Shown here: positions 12,041-21,652 of the stretch, in pieces
Position numbering within the stretch: the first letter of the stretch is position 1
Layout: each line of letters opens with the position of its first letter
Source: an alpha proteobacterium SCGC AAA028-C07
Lineage (GTDB): Bacteria > Pseudomonadota > Alphaproteobacteria > Pelagibacterales > Pelagibacteraceae
Length of the DNA stretch: 64,000 nt
NCBI GenBank assembly: GCA_000419465.1
Contig: ATTB01000001.1
Coordinates: 1-64,000 of the forward strand
Direction: 5' to 3'
Notes under the pieces: generated by a model
What the model saw: only the letters and a program-made list of their open reading frames with translations
What the model was told of the DNA's origin: nothing
Database searches by the model: none
Translations under genes and position numbers: made by a program

Positions 12041-12280
12041 ATGCAAGAAAAATTTATTAAAAAACAAAATCCAATAAAAGTCCATTTACAAAAAGACAAA
12101 GATTATTACTGGTGTGCCTGCGGACTATCTAAAGACGGGACTTTTTGTGATGGCTCTCATAAGACTACAAATTTAGCACCTATTAAATTTAAAGTACAAG
12201 AAGACAAATCTTATTTTTTATGCGGGTGCAAAAAAACTAATAAAAAACCTTTTTGTGATGGGTCTCACTCAAAAAGTTAA
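12041..12280 (+). CDS. two-domain CDGSH iron-sulfur protein
   Basis: Two CxC...CDGSH cores (CACGLSKDGTFCDGSH and CGCKKTNKKPFCDGSH). Confidence 0.9.
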   Translation: MQEKFIKKQNPIKVHLQKDKDYYWCACGLSKDGTFCDGSHKTTNLAPIKFKVQEDKSYFLCGCKKTNKKPFCDGSHSKS

Positions 12281-12774
12281 GAAGTTTTAGAATTCTTTAA
12301 ATTAACAAAAATTTTTTCCAGGTTTTTTTGATTTACCGCTTTCATTTTTTCATCATTAGTGGAATTTGATATTATTTTTTTTACCACTTCTAGAGCAATT
12401 TTATTGGATATATTTTGTATATCTTTGATCGCCTTAATTCTCATTTGATCTAATTTTTGTTCTAATGATTTTTTTTTATTAGCAATTAATTGTTCAAATT
12501 TATTTTCCGATTCTTTAATAAAAATTTCAGTTTCTTTTTTTTCACTATTAATAATTTTACCACTTTCAGTATGGGCTTCTTCTATCTTTCTTTTGTATTT
12601 TAGTAGCAATTGTTCACTTTCGTTTTTTAAATTTTTTGCATTATCTATTTCAGATTTAATTTCATTAATTTTATTATCTAACAAATTGTTAATTACCTGA
12701 GGAATTTTTTTATAGATAATTATTAAGCAAAAAATTATAAAGGATATTGCTACCCAGAAAGTCGCATCAAACAT
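12277..12774 (-). CDS. atpF: FoF1 ATP synthase subunit b
   Basis: N-terminal TM then long charged helix; downstream of b' in the Fo operon. Confidence 0.88.
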   Translation of the reverse strand: MFDATFWVAISFIIFCLIIIYKKIPQVINNLLDNKINEIKSEIDNAKNLKNESEQLLLKYKRKIEEAHTESGKIINSEKKETEIFIKESENKFEQLIANKKKSLEQKLDQMRIKAIKDIQNISNKIALEVVKKIISNSTNDEKMKAVNQKNLEKIFVNLKNSKTS

Positions 12775-13345
12775 ATTGAGATTTTTTTTCTTTGTTAGAG
12801 ATCTCCAAAATCACCGCATTGAGATTGCTGCTGTTAGGAGCTGTGCCAGTTATTTTTTCTATTAATTCTTTAGAAAAATCTCCAGCTATATTTTCAATAT
12901 TTTCTAAAGTTTGTTTTTTAAAATTATTTATTTCCTGCTCAGCTTTTACGGTTTCTGAATTTAGTATATTTTCAAATTCTTTTCTTTTTAAAGAAATTTT
13001 GTCATTAAAATCATTTTTTAATTTTATAGATATTTTCTTTGATTGATTTTTAGCTTCAGAAATAATTAGATTATATTCATTTTCTAATTTTTGAATTTGA
13101 TTCTTGCAACTCTCAGCCTCTTCTAAAAGTGATTTAATAAAATTTGTTCTTGAGTCTATTAATGCAAACAATTTAGGACTAAAAAACTTCTGAATTAAAA
13201 AATATAGTATTACAAAAATTATAGTTAACCATAAGATTTGAGATAACCAAAACTCTGGATTGAGTTGAGGCATACCTTCTTTGGCAAATGCTATTTTATT
13301 AGAAAATAGCAAATAAATTATAATAGCTACACTTTTGTTCTTCAT
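12767..13345 (-). CDS. FoF1 ATP synthase subunit b'
   Basis: MPQLNPEFWLSQILWLTIIFVILYFLIQKFFSPKL; second b-type subunit after subunit c. Confidence 0.9.
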   Translation of the reverse strand: MKNKSVAIIIYLLFSNKIAFAKEGMPQLNPEFWLSQILWLTIIFVILYFLIQKFFSPKLFALIDSRTNFIKSLLEEAESCKNQIQKLENEYNLIISEAKNQSKKISIKLKNDFNDKISLKRKEFENILNSETVKAEQEINNFKKQTLENIENIAGDFSKELIEKITGTAPNSSNLNAVILEISNKEKKSQYV

Positions 13346-13379
13346 TACTTAAAATTATTAAATTAATTAATTTTAATAA

Positions 13380-13607
13380 TTAAAATGCAAAAAGTATTAA
13401 AAGAGCGATAACTAAAGCAAATAAACCTATAGCTTCTGTCAGAGCAAATCCTAATAATAAAGTAGGAAATTGTTTTTGAGCTGCAGAAGGATTTCTTATA
13501 GCTGCCGATAAATAGTTACCGAATATTGTTCCCATACCTACTCCAACTCCAGCCAAAGCTATTGCTGCCAATCCAGCTCCTATCATTTTTGCTGCTGCTA
13601 GTTCCAT
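13380..13607 (-). CDS. atpE: FoF1 ATP synthase subunit c
   Basis: GAGLAAIALAGVGVGMGTIFG...LGFALTEAIGLFALVIALLILF. Confidence 0.96.
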   Translation of the reverse strand: MELAAAKMIGAGLAAIALAGVGVGMGTIFGNYLSAAIRNPSAAQKQFPTLLLGFALTEAIGLFALVIALLILFAF

Positions 13608-13641
13608 TTTTTTTCTCCTTTTTTGTTAGTTGTTAATTTTT

Positions 13642-14376
13642 TTAGTGATGCATATTTAAAGCATCATTTAAATAAATACACGATAAAACTGCAAATACAT
13701 AAGCTTGTAAAAAAGCTACCAATATTTCTAGTGCTGTTAAAGCAACAGAAAAGCTTAAAGGAAGCCATCCTCCAACAATACCTAGACTTACAACAAAACC
13801 ACCAAACACTTTAAGCATTGTATGCCCGGCAAGCATATTTGCAAATAAACGAACTGACAAACTTACAGGTCTGCTTAAAAAAGATATAATTTCAATTGCA
13901 ACTATAATGGGAAATAAAAAAATAGGTACACCTGAGGGAGCAAATATTTTTAAAAATCCAATGCCGTTTTTTGCAAACCCAACTATTGTTACTCCAACAA
14001 ATATTACAACAGCAAGAAAGAATGTAATAATTATCTGACTTGTAACAGTGAAGGCATAGGGCAATAAACCAACCATATTTAGGGTTAAAATAAATAAAAA
14101 TATAGTTAAGATAAAAGGAAAATAAGGTCTGGCATTTGGACCAACGGTTTCATTAATCATTTTAGAAATAAAATTGAAGACCAACTCATTAAGTAACTGA
14201 AACTTGCCAGGAACAATATTAACTCTGCTAGTTCCTGCTATAAAAAAAATAATAATTAATATTGAACTAATCAGCATAAAAAGACTTGAGTTTGTAAAAG
14301 ATAGGTCCACTCCCTTGAAAGATAGGGAAGGTCCTATTCTGTGAACCTCAAATTGTTGCATTGGATTAGTTGCCAT
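13642..14376 (-). CDS. atpB: FoF1 ATP synthase subunit a
   Basis: SLSVRLFANMLAGHTMLKV; C-terminal LQAYVFAVLSCIYLNDALNMHH. Confidence 0.96.
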   Translation of the reverse strand: MATNPMQQFEVHRIGPSLSFKGVDLSFTNSSLFMLISSILIIIFFIAGTSRVNIVPGKFQLLNELVFNFISKMINETVGPNARPYFPFILTIFLFILTLNMVGLLPYAFTVTSQIIITFFLAVVIFVGVTIVGFAKNGIGFLKIFAPSGVPIFLFPIIVAIEIISFLSRPVSLSVRLFANMLAGHTMLKVFGGFVVSLGIVGGWLPLSFSVALTALEILVAFLQAYVFAVLSCIYLNDALNMHH

Positions 14377-14380
14377 AAAT

Positions 14381-14653
14381 TTAGCCTTTATTAATCATTT
14401 TTGCAGATCGCACAACATTAAATATTCCAGCCGCAATACCAACTATAAATAGAATTATTATAAAAATTGGCTTAGTTCCTAACCATTTATCTAGGTAGTA
14501 ACCAATAAAAGTTGCGACAAAAACTGCAGCAACAAGTTCTGTGCTAATTCTTAATGCTAAACCGAGTATATTATTATTATTTTTGGATAAATTAATCTTA
14601 TTTTTATTTTGAGTTAACTCGATCTTCTTTTTAAGATCGTCAAATTCTGACAT
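14381..14653 (-). CDS. AtpI-like ATP synthase assembly protein (AtpZ/AtpI family)
   Basis: Two TM segments (TFIGYYLDKWLGTKPIF), directly upstream of atpB. Confidence 0.85.
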   Translation of the reverse strand: MSEFDDLKKKIELTQNKNKINLSKNNNNILGLALRISTELVAAVFVATFIGYYLDKWLGTKPIFIIILFIVGIAAGIFNVVRSAKMINKG

Positions 14654-14659
14654 TGACCT

Positions 14660-17302
14660 TTATGCTACCATTTCTTCTGCTTTTTCAAGATCCACAGCGA
14701 CCAGTTGACTTACACCTCTCTCAGCCATCGTTACCCCGTACAATCTATTCATTCTAGACATTGTCAAAGCATGGTGAGTAATAACTATAAATTTTGTTTC
14801 GGTAATTTTTGTTAACTCTTCTATTAACGAACAAAATCTTGTAACGTTTGCATCGTCCAGTGGAGCATCTACCTCATCCAAAATGCAAATAGGAGCTGGG
14901 TTAATTAAGAATACTGCAAAAATTAAAGCCATAGCAGTCAAAGCCTGTTCGCCACCCGATAGCAAAGTAATTGACTGCAATTTTTTTCCAGGAGGACTTA
15001 CTAAAAGTTCTAAACCAGCTTCCAAAGGATCATCAGATTCTATAAGTTCAAGTCTAGCATTTCCTCCTCCAAATAATTTTGTATATACGTCATTAAATTT
15101 TCTTCCCACTTTATCGTAGGCATCAATTAGTTTTTCCCTTCCTTTTTGATTTAATTGGTTAATACTAGATTTTAATTTTAATATTCCAGCCAGAAGATCT
15201 TTTCTATCTTCCATCATTTTATTTATTTGGTTTTCAAGATTTTTAGTCTCATCATCTGCTCTTAAATTTACAGCGCCCATATTATCTCTTTCATCTTTAA
15301 GAGTTTTTAATGAGACCTCTGTTTTTTCAATACTTGTTTTTTCAATAGTTAATTTATCCTCTTCATTTAATAGATCGTCTATTGAACATTTAAAATCTTC
15401 CTTAACTTTATTTTCTAACTCTGCAATTTTTACCTTATGATTATCTATAAGCGTTTCAAAGCGCACTTTTTTCTCACGTCCAATCAGAACCTTTTCATTA
15501 ATATCTGTTAAAACCTTATTAATTTCCGTAATTTTATTTTCTGCAATTTCAATTTCAGAATTAATCTTTGCTCTAGCCTCTTCAGTATTTTTTATATTTT
15601 CTTGATAAAATCCTTTTTGCTCACCAATTTCACTTGGCTTAATTTGAATTTTAGTGATTTCTTTTTCTAAATTTTTTAGTCTTGATAAAAGACTTTCTGA
15701 CTTTGTTTTTGAGTTTTGTTCTAAATTACGCCAGTTATCTATTTCAGTATCAATACTCTTAACTCTTTCTTTTCTTTTAATAGAGTCGTTCTTTATCGTT
15801 TCATACTTGCTTAGAAATATTGCATATTTTTCTTGTAGTTCTTTAAGTAAAAAAGTTTTTTGAGTAAATTCGTTCTTTGCATCTTCTTTATTAAAAGGCG
15901 ATAATTGCTCATTATCTTTTTTGATTAGATTATATAAATTTTCTATATTTTTAGATGTTTCTTCGAAACTAATTAGAACATTTCTTAAATTTTCTTTAAC
16001 CTTTTGAGATCCAATGTTTTCAAAATTATTTATTGTATCATTTAATATTCTAGACTGGTTATTACTAAAATTTTTAAAATAATTTAAATAATTATTAATA
16101 GCATTTTTAGTTTCTGTATTTCCAATATTTGCAAATATTTTTTCCGACAGAGTCTCGAGCGATTTTTGTTCAATATTTAATTCTTCTGAAATTTTTTTAA
16201 AATCATTATTAGTTTTGTTTTCAATTTCATAATAAGTTTTTTCAAACTCTAATATTTCAGACTTTTCTTCCGTTAATCGCTTAATATTAGAGTTAGCATT
16301 ATTAATGTTAATATTTTCGCTCTGCAGATCATCATTAGTATTTTTTAAATCAATTCTAAGTTTTTCAGATTCTTCTTTAGTTCTTTGCTCTTGCTTGAAT
16401 AAATCTTCATATTCTAGGTTTAGTCTTTGTAGTTTGCTTGTAATTTCTGCAAAATCATTTCTTAGAGGCTTAATTCTTTTGTTTTCACTTTCTAATAGTT
16501 CGCTGCTATAATTTTTTTCAATTGTTACTGCGCTAATATCATCATCAATTTCATTTAAGCCTTCCTGACTTTCTTTGAGTTCTTTATTAATTTCTTGTAT
16601 TTTTAAATAAGATAGCAATGCTTCTTTTTTTTTAATATCATTTGATATTGTTTTATATCTCGAAGCTTCTTCCGCTTGTTTTAATAAATTTTTTAACTGA
16701 AGTTCGATTTGTTTCATTATGTCGTCTGCTTTTTTAAGATTATTTTCAGCAGCATTTAATCTTAGCTCCGCCTCATGTCTTCTAGCATGTAGTCCTCCAA
16801 TGCCAGCAGCCTCTTCTAATATTGCTCTTCTGTCCGTGGGCTTTGCAGTAATTAAAGATCCAACTTTTCCCTGACTTACCATTGAGGGAGAGTGAGCTCC
16901 GGTAGAAAGGTCTGCAAATAATATTTGCACATCTCTTGCTCGAACTTCTTTTCCATTAATGTAGTAGCTTGACCCTTTGTCTTTTTCTATTCTTCTTCTA
17001 ACTTCTATTTCTGGCGTATCTCTAAATTGAGGAATATTTTCGTTATTTTCTAGAAGAATATTAACCTCAGCAATATTTTTGGAAGGACGGTTTGATGTTC
17101 CGGAGAATATTACATCTTCCATTCCGCTACCCCTTAGGCTTTTTGCAGATGTTTCTCCCATGCACCATCTTAAAGCCTCGACAATATTTGATTTTCCACA
17201 ACCGTTTGGTCCAACAATTCCTGTAAGACCATCCTCAATTAACAAATGAGTTCTATCGGCAAAAGATTTGAAACCAACTATTTCTAGTTTTTTAAATTTC
17301 AT
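14660..17302 (-). CDS. smc: chromosome segregation protein SMC, short form (880 aa) without an identifiable hinge
   Basis: Walker A GPNGCGKSNI, signature LLSGGEQALTAMALIFA, Walker B CILDEVDAPLDDANV; Q-loop region VSQGKVGSLITAKPTDRRAILEEAAGI; continuous coiled coil between heads. Confidence 0.93.
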   Translation of the reverse strand: MKFKKLEIVGFKSFADRTHLLIEDGLTGIVGPNGCGKSNIVEALRWCMGETSAKSLRGSGMEDVIFSGTSNRPSKNIAEVNILLENNENIPQFRDTPEIEVRRRIEKDKGSSYYINGKEVRARDVQILFADLSTGAHSPSMVSQGKVGSLITAKPTDRRAILEEAAGIGGLHARRHEAELRLNAAENNLKKADDIMKQIELQLKNLLKQAEEASRYKTISNDIKKKEALLSYLKIQEINKELKESQEGLNEIDDDISAVTIEKNYSSELLESENKRIKPLRNDFAEITSKLQRLNLEYEDLFKQEQRTKEESEKLRIDLKNTNDDLQSENININNANSNIKRLTEEKSEILEFEKTYYEIENKTNNDFKKISEELNIEQKSLETLSEKIFANIGNTETKNAINNYLNYFKNFSNNQSRILNDTINNFENIGSQKVKENLRNVLISFEETSKNIENLYNLIKKDNEQLSPFNKEDAKNEFTQKTFLLKELQEKYAIFLSKYETIKNDSIKRKERVKSIDTEIDNWRNLEQNSKTKSESLLSRLKNLEKEITKIQIKPSEIGEQKGFYQENIKNTEEARAKINSEIEIAENKITEINKVLTDINEKVLIGREKKVRFETLIDNHKVKIAELENKVKEDFKCSIDDLLNEEDKLTIEKTSIEKTEVSLKTLKDERDNMGAVNLRADDETKNLENQINKMMEDRKDLLAGILKLKSSINQLNQKGREKLIDAYDKVGRKFNDVYTKLFGGGNARLELIESDDPLEAGLELLVSPPGKKLQSITLLSGGEQALTAMALIFAVFLINPAPICILDEVDAPLDDANVTRFCSLIEELTKITETKFIVITHHALTMSRMNRLYGVTMAERGVSQLVAVDLEKAEEMVA

Positions 17303-17907
17303 TTTAATATTTTTGATATTTCTTTCGATAAATTCTCAAAAGTAAGGTTTCCTTCAAATTTTTTTTCATTAATAACAATAGTAGGAGTAGAGTTAATAAA
17401 ATATTTTTTTTGACCATCAATTCTGTCATTTAATATTTTTTTTTCCAATTTTTGATCCTTTAAACATCTTGAAAGTTTTTCATCAGATAAATTAAATTTA
17501 TTGGCTATTAAAAATAACTTTTTGTTAATTTCTTGTATTTTATCACCTGCGGACCAAACATTTTGATTTTTATAAATCTCATCAATTAGCAAGATACTTG
17601 ATTCTTTTGTTGAGCATCTAACAATTTTTGCTGCATTTAATGCAGCAATATCTAATGGAAAATCAATAAAAGTAATTTTTATTAAATCTTTACTTGCATA
17701 TTCCTTTACTAGTTTTGGATAAGTATTCTTATGAAAATTAGCGCAATGTGGACATGTAAATGAACTGTAAATTTTAATTTCAACTTTTGCGTTTTTATTA
17801 CCGATAAATATTTCGTCATTATTTTGACTATAAGAAAAAGAGCTAAATAACATAAAAAAAGTAATAAATAATATTTTTTTTAAATAATTTTTTATCGCGA
17901 TCGACAT
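17299..17907 (-). CDS. DsbA-family thiol:disulfide interchange protein
   Basis: Signal-like N-terminus; FTCPHCANFH active site; STPTIVINEKKFEG. Confidence 0.88.
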   Translation of the reverse strand: MSIAIKNYLKKILFITFFMLFSSFSYSQNNDEIFIGNKNAKVEIKIYSSFTCPHCANFHKNTYPKLVKEYASKDLIKITFIDFPLDIAALNAAKIVRCSTKESSILLIDEIYKNQNVWSAGDKIQEINKKLFLIANKFNLSDEKLSRCLKDQKLEKKILNDRIDGQKKYFINSTPTIVINEKKFEGNLTFENLSKEISKILK

Positions 17908-17911
17908 AATT

Positions 17912-18358
17912 CTATTTATTAAGTTTTAGAAATATTTCTTTTAAATTTTTACTTTTAATTTCGTCTATTTTTTTTAAAATATGTTCACTTAATATAATTT
18001 TTTTCTTTTTTTTTTCAAAAGAGGGGTTTTTAGAAGTAATTTGTATTTTATTAATAGCATTAAATCCGAGATAGCTATTAATTTTTTCAATAATTTGATC
18101 TCTTGAATATTCAATCTCTATCATTATATCTTTGTTAACATTTATAGAGAGAATATTTTCATTATTAATTTTTTTGATTTTTGAAGGTGTCACATCTTTA
18201 AACATTTTTTCTCCAACTATATTTTTCCAATTCTTAATTATTTCAAAATATACAAAGCCGTCTTTTTTTAGTATTTTTTTTGCATTTTCTGGTAATAAAC
18301 TTTGCAAAGGTCTTAAACCTTGAGTAAATAATTTATTTGAAGATTTATCCATAACCAT
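17912..18358 (-). CDS. DUF721/DciA-like protein
   Basis: DUF721-type core (IIKNWKNIVGEKMFKDVTPSKI...), conserved smc-dsbA-DUF721-mutY neighbourhood. Confidence 0.75.
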   Translation of the reverse strand: MVMDKSSNKLFTQGLRPLQSLLPENAKKILKKDGFVYFEIIKNWKNIVGEKMFKDVTPSKIKKINNENILSINVNKDIMIEIEYSRDQIIEKINSYLGFNAINKIQITSKNPSFEKKKKKIILSEHILKKIDEIKSKNLKEIFLKLNK

Positions 18359-19406
18359 GAAAAATGTTTTATCAAATAAAATTCTTGCTTGGTACGATAA
18401 TCATCAAAGAGATTTGCCATGGCGAAGATATCGCGGTTTTCAGGATAGAATTTATAAAGTTTTAGTCAGCGAGTTTATGCTTCAGCAAACTCAAGTTAAA
18501 ATAGTGATTCCTTTTTTCAATAAGTTTTTAAAAACATTTCCTAATTTAAAAAAATTATCAAAAGCAAAGTTAGAAAAGGTTTATAAACTTTGGCAGGGAC
18601 TTGGATATTATTCTAGAGCAAAAAATTTACTTAATACTGCAAAAATAATTCAGTCAAAATACAAAGGAACACTGCCTGATGATTTTGAAACTTTAAAGAG
18701 CTTTCCTGGAATTGGCGATTATACTGCGTCAGCTATTATGGCCATAGCATTTAATAAAGATTTTATAGGCATAGATGGAAACGTGGAAAGATTTGTAGCT
18801 AGATTATTTGGTTATAAAAATAACAAAAAGAATTTTAAAAATTGTATTTTTTTAAAATTAAAAGAAATTAAATCAGAAAATAATTTTTCTCAATTCGCAC
18901 AAGCATTAATGGAGATGGGAGCATTAGTATGTACTCCGCAAAATCCAAAATGTAATATTTGTCCTGTAAAGCAAAATTGTATTTCTTTTAAAAAAAAAGA
19001 TTTCGATTATAAAATCTTCAATAAGAAGAAAGTTAATATTAAAAAATATTATTTATTATATGCTTCAGAAAAAAATAAAATTTTATTTTTTAATAAAAAA
19101 AATAAATTATTAAAAGATTTTGCGAATCTCCCATTAATAGATTATAAAAAAAATTTATTTGACATGAATTTTAAAAAAAATAGTTTTCTTTTCGAGGGCC
19201 AGCCAAAAATAATTGAAAAGAATTTTATTCATAATATTTCTAATATTAAAATGGTAATTAAAATTGTTCTTTTTAAAAGAATTAAAAAAATTAAGGATAA
19301 ACAATTTTACTGGATAAATTATAATAAAATGGATAACTCATTATTATCAGGTTTCTCAAAAAAATTTATAGAATTAATAAAATCAAAAAAGATTAAATAT
19401 GTTTAA
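18357..19406 (+). CDS. mutY: A/G-specific adenine glycosylase
   Basis: RDLPWRR, VSEFMLQQTQV, GIGDYTASAIMAIAF, FeS C-x6-C-x2-C-x5-C. Confidence 0.95.
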   Translation: MKNVLSNKILAWYDNHQRDLPWRRYRGFQDRIYKVLVSEFMLQQTQVKIVIPFFNKFLKTFPNLKKLSKAKLEKVYKLWQGLGYYSRAKNLLNTAKIIQSKYKGTLPDDFETLKSFPGIGDYTASAIMAIAFNKDFIGIDGNVERFVARLFGYKNNKKNFKNCIFLKLKEIKSENNFSQFAQALMEMGALVCTPQNPKCNICPVKQNCISFKKKDFDYKIFNKKKVNIKKYYLLYASEKNKILFFNKKNKLLKDFANLPLIDYKKNLFDMNFKKNSFLFEGQPKIIEKNFIHNISNIKMVIKIVLFKRIKKIKDKQFYWINYNKMDNSLLSGFSKKFIELIKSKKIKYV

Positions 19407-20598
19407 AAAAATTATTATTATTGGAGGAGGCATTGCTGGGTTAACTCTAGCTAATTTTCTAAAAAAAAATAATTTTAATAATTTTAGAATATATGAAAGA
19501 TTTGAAAGAAAGTTATCAAGGCCTACGGGAATTCAATTAACTCCAAATGCAGTAAGAATTTTAGATTTTTTAGATTCAAGATTTTTTTTGAATAATAATT
19601 TTCATAGAATTAATTATTTAAGTATTAACCCAGTACATTCTGGTGATTTTACAAGTAAGTTTGAAGTTAGGATGAATCTTCAAAATATTGTTAGTGATAA
19701 AATTCCTTATCTAACCTGCGATAGAAATATTTTAATAAAATTTCTAGAAAAAAATTTAACTCCTAAGGAAATTTTTTATAACAAACAAGTTGTACAAACC
19801 ATTAAGGATCATAATATTATTAGAGTTAAATTTAGCGATGGTTCAGAAGATTATTGCGATCTGTTAGTTTCCGCTGATGGAATGTTTTCTAAGTCAAGGT
19901 TGGATAACAATATAATTAAAAGCACAAATTTTTATGCTTACAGAGGTGTATTAAAAAACTTTTATTCAAAATATTCATTAGAGAATGATGTTGTTCGTTT
20001 ATGGTTAAGTGGAAATAAACATTTAGTAACCTATTTTATTAATAATCAGAACAATTTAAGTTTTACAGGAATTAGCAAATCTTCAGAAAAAACAACGTAC
20101 ACAGGCGATGATGTAAATTATTCAATTCCATTTCCAGCAGATCAATTTAGAAGCATATTTTTTTCAGAAAATAAAATTTTAAGAGAGACGCTAGATACGC
20201 TTCACGAGGTATATCGATGGCCAATATTTTCTTTAAAAAAGAGAGTTTTTTATAGAGACAATCAAATCTTTATTGGGGATTCTTCTCATGGCACTGTACC
20301 TTTTCAGGCGCAGGGAGCCGCATTAGCAATAGAAGATTCCTATGTTTTGTATGAACAAATTATTAAGAATGTTACTAATAACCTGGGTGTATTTTATTTT
20401 AATAAACGGAACAGTAGAGTTAGAAGAATAATTCTTAGATCACATCTAAATGTTTTTTTATTTCATTTGAAAAATCCATTTTTAATTATTTTGAGAAGCA
20501 TATTATTCAAGATAATAGAGAAGTCTTTTTTAGCTAAAAAACTTATGTTTGGGTGGATTTTTAATTATAATCCAAGAAGTTCTAGTTATTTTTTCTGA
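19399..20598 (+). CDS. FAD-dependent monooxygenase (UbiH/salicylate hydroxylase-like)
   Basis: IIGGGIAGLTLANFL, LLVSADGMFSKSR, IFIGDSSHGTVPFQAQGAALAIED. Confidence 0.85.
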   Translation: MFKKIIIIGGGIAGLTLANFLKKNNFNNFRIYERFERKLSRPTGIQLTPNAVRILDFLDSRFFLNNNFHRINYLSINPVHSGDFTSKFEVRMNLQNIVSDKIPYLTCDRNILIKFLEKNLTPKEIFYNKQVVQTIKDHNIIRVKFSDGSEDYCDLLVSADGMFSKSRLDNNIIKSTNFYAYRGVLKNFYSKYSLENDVVRLWLSGNKHLVTYFINNQNNLSFTGISKSSEKTTYTGDDVNYSIPFPADQFRSIFFSENKILRETLDTLHEVYRWPIFSLKKRVFYRDNQIFIGDSSHGTVPFQAQGAALAIEDSYVLYEQIIKNVTNNLGVFYFNKRNSRVRRIILRSHLNVFLFHLKNPFLIILRSILFKIIEKSFLAKKLMFGWIFNYNPRSSSYFF

Positions 20599-21652
20599 TT
20601 TTTTCTCTTAAGTGATCGAGCGGATATAGTTTATTTTCCATTTTAATATGCCAAAAAGACCAGCCATTGCAGCTTTCGGTCCCTTGTGCTTTAGCACCAA
20701 CGCTATGAATAGATCCTGTGATATCTTTGTATAAAATACTACCATCAGCCATTACATGTGCCTGAATTTTATTTTTGGCATCAAATAATTTTAATCCAGG
20801 CTCTATTATTCCACTTTCAATTAAATAACCAAAAGGTATCCTTTTTTCATTTCTTTTGTTCTCTATAGTTTTTAAAAAATTATCATCAACTTTTTTTATT
20901 TTTTTTATTCTTGTCTCAGCAGTTTGAAAATACTGTTTATTACTTTCTATTCCGTAATAGTATCGTCCTAGTTTTTTAGCAACAGCTCCAGTTGTGCCAG
21001 TACCAAAAAAAGGATCTAATATAAAATCACCTTTTTTAGTCGAAGATAGAATAATTCTGTACAATAAGCCCTCGGGTTTTTGTGTTGAATGAACTTTATT
21101 ACCTTCTTCATTTTTTATTCTTTCGTTTCCGGTGCAAAGAGCCAATTCCCAGTCAGATCTCATTTGTTTGTCATCATTAAAACATTTTAATGATTTATAG
21201 TTAAACGTGTATTTTGAATTTTTGCTTTTAGCAGCCCAGATTAGTGTTTCGTGAGCATTAGTAAATCTTGTTCCTTTAAAGTTAGGCATAGGATTTCTTT
21301 TATTCCATATTATGTCATTAAGAATCCAAAAATCTTTATCTTGTATTACTTTGCCTAATCTAAAAATATTATGATAAGTTCCGATTACCCATATTGTTCC
21401 ATTCGGTTTTAAAACTCTTTTGCATTCGTTGATCCACGAAATAGAAAATTCATCATATTTTTTTAAACTATCAAATTTATCCCAATCATCGTTTACGGCT
21501 TTAACTTTAGAATGATCTGGTCTCTCTAAATTACTTTGTAATTGAAGATTGTAAGGAGGATCTGCAAAAATACAGTCAAAAGTTTCATTTGGAATTTTTT
21601 TTAATTCTTTTAATGAATCCCCAAGAATGATCGTGTCCCTATTTATTGTCAT
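20582..21652 (-). CDS. ccrM: CcrM-type adenine-N6 DNA methyltransferase (predicted GANTC)
   Basis: ADPPYNLQLQ, DPFFGTGTTGAVAKKLGR, C-terminal RAMA-like domain (GIIEPGLKLFD...SCNGWSFWH). Confidence 0.93.
   Translation of the reverse strand: MTINRDTIILGDSLKELKKIPNETFDCIFADPPYNLQLQSNLERPDHSKVKAVNDDWDKFDSLKKYDEFSISWINECKRVLKPNGTIWVIGTYHNIFRLGKVIQDKDFWILNDIIWNKRNPMPNFKGTRFTNAHETLIWAAKSKNSKYTFNYKSLKCFNDDKQMRSDWELALCTGNERIKNEEGNKVHSTQKPEGLLYRIILSSTKKGDFILDPFFGTGTTGAVAKKLGRYYYGIESNKQYFQTAETRIKKIKKVDDNFLKTIENKRNEKRIPFGYLIESGIIEPGLKLFDAKNKIQAHVMADGSILYKDITGSIHSVGAKAQGTESCNGWSFWHIKMENKLYPLDHLREKIRKNN

Noticed and set aside
12277-14653. Missing F1 genes next to the Fo operon as possible ATP synthase loss
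   Set aside because: Separate Fo and F1 operons are normal in alphaproteobacteria; F1 is expected elsewhere.
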